This document shows positions 56,591 through 64,000 of a stretch of 64,000 nt of DNA, piece by piece; positions within the stretch are counted from its first letter, which is position 1; each line of letters starts with the position of its first letter. The stretch spans positions 22,647,884-22,711,883 of the forward strand of contig CM030706.1 of assembly GCA_017979445.1 (NCBI GenBank), in the 5' to 3' direction. This stretch comes from Akebia trifoliata (lineage: Eukaryota > Streptophyta > Magnoliopsida > Ranunculales > Lardizabalaceae). Under the pieces are notes generated by a model. It was not told the DNA's origin, made no database searches, and saw nothing but the letters and a program-made list of their open reading frames with translations. Position numbers and translations under genes: made by a program.

Positions 56591-57233
56591 TACTCTTCAC
56601 GAATCAACTTATTTAATGCAACAACATTTCAAATCATCTCTGATGGCTAAGACGATTCAATTTTCATCTATGTCCATCCACGTGTCTTACTATCATATAC
56701 ACTACCCCCTAACTACGACGTTTAGGTTGGAGTTTAGGCTGTTCTCTTAGGCATATGCACTCCTTTATTTTTTCTTATAAATAGGAGACTTAGTGTTCAT
56801 TTTCCTTCTTACTGTGCTATTACTTTTCGTGATCTCGTCTCTATGCATTCTACGAGAAATTCTTTACCTTTTTCTTTCTGCTTCACTACTACTCTTACCT
56901 CTTTTAGACTGAGGTAATATTTTATTCTTTTCTTCTCCTTTTTACAAATTTACTCTCTCAATGGTTGTTAACATTACCTGACTTCGGAGGAGGCTCTATA
57001 TCCCTGCCTGTGTGTCTTTTCGGGTCAGTCATGACCCTAATAACCCTAGCGACTGTCATCAGGGAGAAATTTTGGTCTACATCGACCAAATTAAGGCTGG
57101 CTTTAGTTTCCCCCTCTCTCCCTTCCTTAGAAAGATGTTGAGTAAGATAAACAAGGCCCCAAGCCAAATGTCTGATATCTTCTATCTTCTGATGGAGATT
57201 GTGGAGAAGATGGGCATAACCTCTAATAACTTC
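56591..57233 (+). repeat. 643-bp tandem duplication, unit 1
   Basis: It starts TACTCTTCACGAATCAACTT. It carries a TATA-like CTTATAAATAGGAGACTTAG (56774), a leader, an ATG at 56960 and the start of a coding frame (KMLSKINKAPSQMSDIFYLL). The second unit follows with no gap. Confidence 0.9.
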
Positions 57234-57876
57234 TACTCTTCACAAATCGACGCATTTAATGCAACGGCGTTTCAAATCATCTCTAACAGCTAAGACGAAT
57301 CAATCTTCATCTACGTCCGTCCACGTACCCCACTATCATCTGTACTACCTCCAAACTGCGACGTTTAGGTTGAATTTTAGGCTATTCTTTCAAGCATATG
57401 TACTCCTTTATTCTTTCTTACAAATAGGAGACTTAGTGCTCATTCTCCTTTTTACTGTGCTATTGCTCTTCGTGATCTCGTCTCTATGCATTCTACAGTA
57501 AATTCTCTATTTCTTTCTTTCTACTGCACCACTACTATTAGCTTTTTTAGACTGAGGTAATCTTCTATTATTTTTTTCCCTTTTTTTGTAAATTTACTCT
57601 CTCAATGGTTACTAATATAACCCAATTTTGGAGGAGGCTCTACATACCTACTTGTGTGTCTCTTCGGGTTAGTAATGACCCCAATAACCCTGGCGACTAC
57701 CGTCAAGAAAAAATTTTGGTCTGCGTCAGCCAAATTAAGGCTAGTCTTAGTTTTTCCCTTTCTCCCTTCCTTGGGAGGTGTTAAGTAAGATAAGCCAAGT
57801 CTCAGGCCAAATGCCTGGCAACTTCTACTATCTGGTAGAGATTGTGGAGAAGATGGGCATAACCCTTAATAACTTC
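57234..57876 (+). repeat. 643-bp tandem duplication, unit 2
   Basis: Exactly 643 bp later it repeats unit 1, with roughly 10-15 percent differences by eye. Its ATG is at 57605 and it continues into the rest of the pseudogene, whereas unit 1 runs into unit 2. The TATA-like box here reads CTTACAAATAGGAG, one change away from unit 1. Confidence 0.9.
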
Positions 57877-58078
57877 CTCTCCAGAAATAATCTAAAAGCC
57901 ATCCCCTAATGCTCGAGGTATTATTCGTTATCCTCCAAGAGCGCAGTGGTGGTACTGGTTCCTTTTCTTCCCAATGCTGACAAAGAGAGGTACAAGGACC
58001 CCCTGTTTATCTTCGAGAACTAGGAGTTTACCCCTGACGTTCCTCATAAGGGATTTAGAGTCCCTCAAATCTTCCAGG

Positions 58079-58171
58079 GTAAGACTAACTTTAGGTTTCT
58101 GGCTATGTTTCAATCTACTGTTCTGTCTGCAACTTAATCTACTTCTAATGTTTGCTTTCTTTTATTCGTAG
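58079..58171 (+). other. Intron 1 of the pseudogene
   Basis: GTAAGACTAAC donor and TTTTATTCGTAG acceptor with a T-rich tract. Removing it joins RVPQIFQ to DTSALSVIET in frame (phase 1). Confidence 0.6.
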
Positions 58172-59181
58172 ATACTTCTGCCCTTTCCGTTATTGAGACT
58201 AGGAAAGAGTAGCGTAGAGCATCCAAAGATCGGGAGTTAGTGGCAGTAGACTTCCAAACCAAAGTTGGTAAAAAGGTGGTGGTGGAAAACTTCCCTTCTG
58301 TTTTGCCTCGACCACATATATGACGAGTTTTCTTCGGTCAGGCTGAGTCGAACTTGAAAGATCTCCCTGCTCCCCTTGCCTCTACTTTTCCTCAGCCACC
58401 TACACAAAGGGCCTTATTTGGTTAGGCTTCCTTTGGTCAGGCCGAACAGATCCTAGAAGATCTTGATCCTTTGTTGGCCTTTGTTTTTAGTTTTCCTTCA
58501 TCTCCAATTCTGCTAGGGTCCTCCAACGCCATGAATATTGACATCTCAGAGTTCCCTTTCTCTTGTTCCCCTGCCATTAAGGTTGCTCCTTTCATTGACC
58601 CAACCAAGAAGAAGAAGAAAAGTTTTGCCTCTTGAGGCTCCACCCTCACTAGAAAAGCAGGCCAACTGGCCTTAATGAGTGGGGAGTAGGTTGCTCATAC
58701 TTCTACTACTGCTTCTGGTTTTACTATGGCTGCTACTGTTGTTATTGATGTAGCTGTTACTATCCTTACTGGACTTCCTGAGGAGATTTAGGCTCGGGAA
58801 GGGTAGAGTTTGGACGCCATCAGGGAGCACAGTCATGTTCTTGACCTACAATCACATAAGAGGCACAGGTTGACCAAGAAATTTTTTAGGGATCCTTCTC
58901 CTCTAGAGGAGTCAGAGCAAGAAAGTATCAGTCACCTTAAAACTCTTCTAGAGGAAGTTGCATTCTTTTGGAGGAGTCGTGAGGCCCTCCTCTAGGATGA
59001 AAACGTGTACAATGATTTTTGCCCTCCCTTCAACCATGTCCACAATAAAAGCTACGGGGTGAGGAACCTTGTCATTGTTGCCTCTATGCTCTTCCACTCC
59101 TTTTCTCCCAAGGATTGTGATGTTGTTGACCAGGCCAATGCCGACTTGGGCTTTAGTCGATTTGTTCATGGCCTCTATCAG

Positions 59182-59243
59182 GTAACTCTCTACTCTTTAC
59201 TTTTCAAGCTTTTACTAATTTAACTACTTTACTCTTCTTGTAG
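59182..59243 (+). other. Intron 2 of the pseudogene
   Basis: CAG|GTAACT donor and TTCTTGTAG|GCC acceptor, 62 bp and T-rich. Removal joins FVHGLYQ to ANVYGTLAF in phase 0. Confidence 0.65.
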
Positions 59244-60074
59244 GCCAATGTCTATGGAACCTTAGCCTTCCTAAAATAGAGTAAGGCTGAGGACCAGGTG
59301 GCTATCCTAGATAGGAAGCATGAAGAAAAAATAACTCAGCCCCAAGCTGAGTTGACCTCTTCTAGCCAATTTTCCTAGGAGACTAAAGAGGAGATGGAGG
59401 CAAACTTGGCCTAATTTTTCAAGGCAACCATAGCCTTAGAAGCCACCAATAAAAACTTGACAGATCTACAGGGTGTTCTTTAACTGGAACTGGCCAACTA
59501 CAAAGAGAGAGTGCAAAGGAGAGACGTAGAGTTAGTGGATCTCTGAGAGAAAATACAGTAGTAAAAGCTTGAACTAGGCTCCTTTAGAATTGGTATTGAA
59601 TCAGCTAAGACAGCTCAAGCCAAGGAAGATGAGGTTGATACCAAGAGACTACTTAGACAACTGCAAGCTCAATACTCTCGGTTGGTAGATGAAGCTTCTA
59701 CTAAGGCCTATCATGAAGGATTTGAGGTTGCTCGTCTTCAGTACGAGAATGAAGATGAAGATGACAATGAGGATGAAGGTCCTCTTGTTTCTCCTATCAG
59801 GAATATGTCTAGCCAGACTGGGCATTTTGGACAAGTCCTACCTTTCCATTTGGATGGGGAGAGGAACCCTGTTGTTGTCTTGGAACGAGTTCTTGGTGAG
59901 GTTATGGAGGTTAGGCTTACCGTAAAATTGGAGCCAGCCAAGGCGATTGATTTTTTTGCTCAGGCCAGTGATCTACCCCTTGACCTACCTCCTATCCCTA
60001 TTATTGATGTTGATCAGGACGAGGTGGTCGACCCTCCAAATCCTACTATTGAGACTTCTCCTTTTGCCAACTAG

Positions 60075-60735
60075 CCATCTACCATCAAATGATGATCTAC
60101 TTCTTGGTTTCAACTATACTTTGTTTTTGTTGTTATTCTTTGTATTGTCTCATCTTTGGGACCTCTTTTGTACTCTTTCTTTTGTTATTAATGAGAAATT
60201 TGGCTTTCACAAAATTACTGTTTTTATCTTTAATATAACACTTTACTTCTTCATACTGTTTACACTGCATACTCAATCTGCTAGTCTACTTTCTAACTTA
60301 GCATAAATTTCACCATTAGGTTATACTCCTAATATGCCTTCTATGTGAATTCTATTCGCACTACTTGCACTGCACATACCACCGCTAAATTGCTTAAACT
60401 GCTCATATATTGTTAAAATTGCACATTCCACTGCTAAATTGCTTGAATTGCTCATATTTACTACCTCTTCCCCCCAAGTTCTACCGTATGTAAATTTTAC
60501 TTAGGTAGGACCTTTTGAAAGATAAATACATTACATTTTAGGGAGGCATCTTCGAGTTTCTATCCTTGATGAAGGCTCTAACTTAGCTTTTATTTCTTTG
60601 TACCTGAAATGGCTACTCTTCAGCACTTTCATTATTCTAAGGCAAACTATAGTCTTATAACGACTATTTTCCTATCCATTGGTAGATCTCTTTAAAAATA
60701 TACTTTTATGTTAAACAAATCTCTTAGCTCTACTT
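60075..60735. other. Downstream spacer, no gene seen
   Basis: T-rich, 3'-UTR-like sequence. A near-duplicate pair of about 65 bp (GCTAAATTGCTTAAACTGCT and GCTAAATTGCTTGAATTGCT) lies at 60385-60465. Confidence 0.4.
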
Positions 60736-60739
60736 TTCA

Positions 60740-61000
60740 AGACAGAGTATGGTCGACCAGTTCTTCACTCTACTAGTTGAAGCGGAGGAGAGCTGTATGA
60801 ACCAGACTCTAGAATGAGTCCAAATCAATGCTGATTTACTCATGCCAAAGTAGGGCCCCGATCAGTTTCTTACTTTGCCAATTAAAGCAGAGAAGACCCA
60901 CGTAGGTCTGAATCCAGGTGGGATCCACATTAGTACTTTGTTACTCGTATCAGAGTTGAGTCCCAACCATTTTCTTACCCTGTCAATTAAGGTAAAGAAG
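60740..61000 (+). repeat. Tandem repeat of about 105 bp
   Basis: GACCAGTTCTTCACTCTACT (about 60754), GATCAGTTTCTTACTTTGCC (about 60861) and AACCATTTTCTTACCCTGTC (about 60965) start successive units. About 2.4 copies are present. It supplies the N-terminal half of a 146-codon ORF (60875-61315), which is therefore a chimera. Confidence 0.7.
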
Positions 61001-61200
61001 ACTAATGGAGATCGAGTTGTTGATCTAATAATTCAAGTTGATGTTTTCAAGTCTTCTCAAGAACCATTGCAAGGAATTGGCGGTCCGATGACTAGGGCAA
61101 GGACAAAGAGGATGGAAGAGGCATTGCAAGGCTTGATTGTGGAAGTACAATACAAAGAGGCCATTCTAGAAGATTCTAAGGCTAACTTTGGAGATATCAA
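61001..61200 (+). pseudogene. gypsy pol C-terminal tail
   Basis: SSQEPLQGIGGPMTRARTKR and MEEALQGLIVEVQYKEA match the common plant gypsy polyprotein ending (GPMTRARAKRxxEALxGLI) that follows the integrase. No integrase precedes it here; the 105-bp repeats do. It is immediately followed by an LTR, as a pol end should be. Confidence 0.6.
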
Positions 61201-61209
61201 AGTTTCATC

Positions 61210-61741
61210 AAGGATGGTCAACTATCTTTTATGCAAAAGATCAATTTGGATGCAAGGGTTAATTGGAAATTTTTATGTTCTAATTGTCCTTAATTTTGAT
61301 TTCTTTATTTTCTAAAGACTAATTAGACTTTCTTTATTTTCCAAAGGACTAATTAGAATCAATCTTGATCTAATTTGTCTATAAAAGGGCACCTCATGTT
61401 GTAATTGAGACACAATTGACAATTTAAATTTTTATGAGAATTGAAATTTATTCAAGAACTTTGTTTTGTTTCATGTGTTCTAGCTTGAGTTCTTTATGAG
61501 ATCTTTATGAGTTCTTTATGAGTTCTTGTTCGAGTTCTTGAAAGAGGGCATGAATCTTCGACTTATCAAAGGAGTGATCATCCTTTGTGGCGTCTCAAGG
61601 TTGGGGTTTTAAGGACATAGCTTCCTTAAGGTTCTAATCCGATCAACATCATCTTTTGTTTATACACAACTTGTGTTTCCTTTGAATTAAAAGATTCCTA
61701 GAAGAAATCATCAAGAGGAGTTTCCAAGAGGAATCATATCA
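61210..61741 (+). repeat. LTR before an open gypsy element (left edge uncertain)
   Basis: The right edge is ..ATATCA at 61741, followed by the primer site. TCTATAAAAGGGC at 61378-61390 is a good TATA box. GAGTTCTTTAT-type 13-bp repeats lie at 61488-61545. The left edge lies somewhere at 61200-61260 after the pol tail. With no partner LTR in the window it cannot be fixed. Confidence 0.65.
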
Positions 61742-61743
61742 TT

Positions 61744-61755
61744 TGGTATCAGAAC
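61744..61755 (+). other. Primer binding site, initiator-Met type
   Basis: TGGTATCAGAAC, one base from the standard TGGTATCAGAGC, two bases after the LTR end. Confidence 0.85.
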
Positions 61756-63831
61756 TCCAAGATTGCTAGAAAAATGAATCATCATTGAGAGAATTCTTCG
61801 AAGATTGGGTTACGTGCCATTCAATTGGAAATTCAACGGAGTAGATCTTGTACCCCAACAAAATTCATATCAATTCAAAGCCAATAATGGTTGGAAACCA
61901 GGTTTTTATTATTTCAAAACATTCTTGATACGTTCTTGTTGGAAACCATGAACATTCATTGAATTTCATAGTTGTTCTTATATAGTTCTTTGTGAATTCT
62001 GTATTTTCTTTGCGGTATTTTTTTTTTTTTGAGCTCTGAAAATTTTCTTGCTAAAATTACAAATTATGATCGATCATCAACAATCAATCTAAGATATATA
62101 ATCTATATGATCATCTTTGTTTTTTTTTTTTTTCAAAGATTCAGATTTTAATTTTGTGTGCAAGAACAAACCAAAGTTACTAATGTTGAAGGACAAACCA
62201 AAGTTGCTGTCCACAACATGATTTGTTGCTGAAACACAGCTACATTAATTCTAATCTAAGTTGGGTTTTTCATGAAAAAAAAAAAAAAAAACTTCTTGGC
62301 TGAGTTCTTGGTTTCTGTTTTGAGCATCCAACTTGAGATTACATAAAAAGAAAACTCTTGACGTGGCTGCTCTCATTTTGCTGCTGTTAATTTGTTATGA
62401 TGATCAAGATTTACATATTATTGTTGCTATCCTTCAATGGTCATTGATTGAATTCAGCAACTGTGTTTTCTTGATTGTTGCTGAATTATAATGATAGAAC
62501 GTTATTACATGATCGCCCATGATCTGATCTTTTTGAATACCATTGAATACCGTTTGCCATACTGATTTTTTTTGTTTTGTTTTTGTTTTGTGTTGAATTA
62601 CGATTTGCTGAATGTCTCCAGACTTTTAATTCTTGAATGTTACATGTTACATCATTTGCTGGAGATTAAACACCAATACCATTATTAGAGTTAAAGTTTG
62701 ATTACCATTTAAGAACAAACCACTGTCCAAGTTGCTGAATTTGTTTTCTTTTATTTTTTTTATTTTTTTGTTTTGTTTTTTTTCTCAAATAAGAAATTAG
62801 TTGCTGCTGTTCTGAATTCAGCAAGAATACAATGGAGTGTAAAGAAGATGTTATTCTTTTTAATAATCTTTATAAAGAACATAATAAACAACCCTCTTTA
62901 GAAGTACGTTTTTGAGTTTTGGAGAACGTTGTGGCTGACTTGAAATCCTTATTAAGACTGAATAGCGAGAAAGAAAACGTTTTAAGTTGTTGTATCTTCT
63001 TCGTTAAATTTCATCATTAGAGTTGTCTTTTATGTCCGTTCTTTGAACATAGACGAACTATTGGAATTCAAGGACAAACCATTGATGTCACTGTAATTCC
63101 GCCATTTAAGAAGAATGTAAGGAGGACAACTTGTTGGATTTTCGTGATGTTTTGGCTGTAAACGTGTTGTTACTGTGTTGTGTTGTTCATCGAATTTAGA
63201 TAGTAAATCATCTGCTGGAGTTTACGTAGTTTTTGAATGGAATTTGATCACCAATTTCGTCATCAACATTGCTATTTTTCCTTCGTCAAATTTATACAGA
63301 ACATTTGGGGACTGTAATTGTTGGTTTCTTGAGATCTGCACCGTACAACTCACCTTTCACATACATATCTTGTTTCCTTCAAAATTGTTTGTTTTTTTTT
63401 ACATGATCAAGAACCTTCAAAGAACACCATGTATATTTTTATTTTATTTTATTTTTATGAATTTCAGATATCCATATATTGTCATTACTTGACTTGGTCT
63501 CTTCTTTGACGTATTACATCAACAAATCAGAAGATCAAAAAAAAAAAAAAAAAAAAAGAAGGGGGGAATTGATATTCGCTGTTCGTAGTACAAAAAATCG
63601 ATAATTTGGAGTTGCTAACTTCAAACGGTCATAACTTTTGATCCGGGTATCGGAACACTATTAGTGCATATCAAATCGAAGCTTTTTTCAAGACCTACAA
63701 GTTAAACGAGGCATAGCCTTGTTCCACACCGTTTCAACCCCAAATTCCATTGTTTTCATCACTTTCTGAGACATACAAGATTATTGTATATTCTTGTTGT
63801 TTTCGTTTATTTAAATTTACAGGTTCAAACC
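61756..63831 (+). other. Long retrotransposon leader (about 2.1 kb)
   Basis: The leader is T-rich, with poly-T and poly-A runs (62122, 62278, 63537-63557). It contains repeated phrases such as AAGGACAAACCA/AAGAACAAACCA (62165, 62190, 62711, 63068) and GTTGCTGAATT. ORFs inside, such as 63175-63492, have no known product. TTTAAATTTACAG at 63810-63822 is a plausible splice acceptor ten bases before the gag ATG. Confidence 0.55.
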
Positions 63832-64000
63832 ATGAGTAAGGAAGGAGGAGAACCACATGAGACCGACATGAAACTATTTATCAAGGCCGTTCATGACCAA
63901 TTTAAATTGTTGAACTCAAGGTTGGACAATATGGAATCCTCTTATGAATCTAAACCCTATCGAAGACATGAGTTCGAAGGAGAAGAAGATGTTCATTCCG
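63832..64000 (+). CDS. gag start of a gypsy element, runs off the window
   Basis: From ATG at 63832 there are 56 uninterrupted codons to the window edge: MSKEGGEPHETDMKLFIKAV, HDQFKLLNSRLDNMESSYES, then KPYRRHEFEGEEDV. The short acidic-basic head with a MxxxFxxLNxRLDxM helix is common at the start of gypsy gag proteins, before the capsid domain. It follows the LTR, primer site and leader in proper order. As no stop is seen, this copy may be younger than the others. Only the first part is visible. Confidence 0.6.
   Translation, partial: MSKEGGEPHETDMKLFIKAVHDQFKLLNSRLDNMESSYESKPYRRHEFEGEEDVHS

Larger units (their letters stand above)
57605..60074 (+). pseudogene. Transposase/gypsy-type-domain coiled-coil protein, spliced pseudogene
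   Basis: From MVTNITQFWRRLYIPTCVSL the frame carries VCVSQIKASLSFSLSPFLG, which recalls the fPLxPFxxxxLxxxxxxPxQ pattern of plant gypsy-type putative transposase domains (PF04195-like). It then needs a frameshift to continue as YYLVEIVEKMGITLNNF and RYKDPLFIFEN. Two canonical introns (58079-58171 and 59182-59243) restore frame on both sides. Later parts are acidic and glutamine-rich, coiled-coil-like (AEDQVAILDRKHEEKITQPQ; YSRLVDEASTKAYHEGFEVA), and 59682-60074 is open to the stop. Such proteins, common near plant gypsy elements, have uncertain function. More than ten in-frame stops occur, mostly at Gln codons. It is not expressed as an intact protein. Confidence 0.6.

Noticed and set aside
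60875..61315. A single 146-codon gene
   Set aside because: Its first half is the 105-bp repeat, the middle is a gypsy pol tail, and the end reads into the LTR.
1..64000. Host genes, tRNA or rRNA genes
   Set aside because: I looked on both strands for conserved domains and for tRNA A/B-box arms and saw none I could defend; a tRNA or Rfam scan could still find a small one.

Overview
This window looks like plant nuclear heterochromatin, from an angiosperm. It is AT-rich and I see no intact host gene, rRNA, tRNA or CRISPR. Almost everything I can recognise is a long terminal repeat (LTR) retrotransposon of a plant lineage (Tekay, Athila and Tat of Ty3/gypsy, plus Ty1/copia), inserted into one another, together with small DNA elements and tandem arrays. 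Lineage names come from reading protein and LTR motifs by eye. No database search was run and the species is not identified.

Layout. 1-7795: a decayed Tekay-like chromovirus on the plus strand whose 5' LTR is cut by the window edge (gag, protease, RT, RNase H, integrase, chromodomain-like tail, 3' LTR). 8714 to about 10640: a probable LTR of another family. 10655-20107: a decayed Athila-like element on the minus strand, split at its RT/RNase H junction by a Tat solo LTR (12083-13697). 21293-22505: a non-autonomous Mutator-like element with 60-bp inverted ends and a 9-bp target duplication. 24361-24752: a palindromic array. 26509-37605: a structurally complete but coding-poor Tat/Ogre-like element with two 1706-bp LTRs, 5-bp target duplications, a primer site, only an integrase relic, and a 29-unit satellite just before its 3' LTR. 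38383-42767: a minus-strand Tekay-type solo LTR that itself holds a degenerate Tat LTR. 43.0-45.4 kb: solo-LTR-like pieces and two tandem arrays. 46725-47090: a foldback MITE inside an AT microsatellite. 47990-52841: a complete but frame-broken copia element on the minus strand, inserted in an older 500-bp LTR-like repeat. 53.7 kb: a plant-mobile-domain gene fragment. 54.6-56.2 kb: an LTR-like stretch. 56591-57876: a 643-bp tandem duplication at the head of a spliced, coiled-coil, transposase/gypsy-type pseudogene ending at 60074. From about 61.0 kb: a gypsy pol tail, then LTR, primer site, a 2-kb leader and an apparently open gag start running off the right edge.

How the parts relate. The nesting gives a relative history. 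The Tekay and Athila bodies are oldest, the Tat LTRs landed in them later, and the complete Tat and copia insertions are among the youngest (LTR pairs about 2 and 4 percent different by eye). Nearly all in-frame stops in the old bodies are explained by C-to-T change, as expected for long-methylated DNA.

The most unusual signal is the satellite at 34545-35520 in the Tat element. Two subfamilies, of 33 and 34 bp, each encode a small hairpin whose middle base pair differs in a compensatory way. The 34-bp subfamily is free of stops in all three forward frames, which produces long but probably meaningless ORFs.
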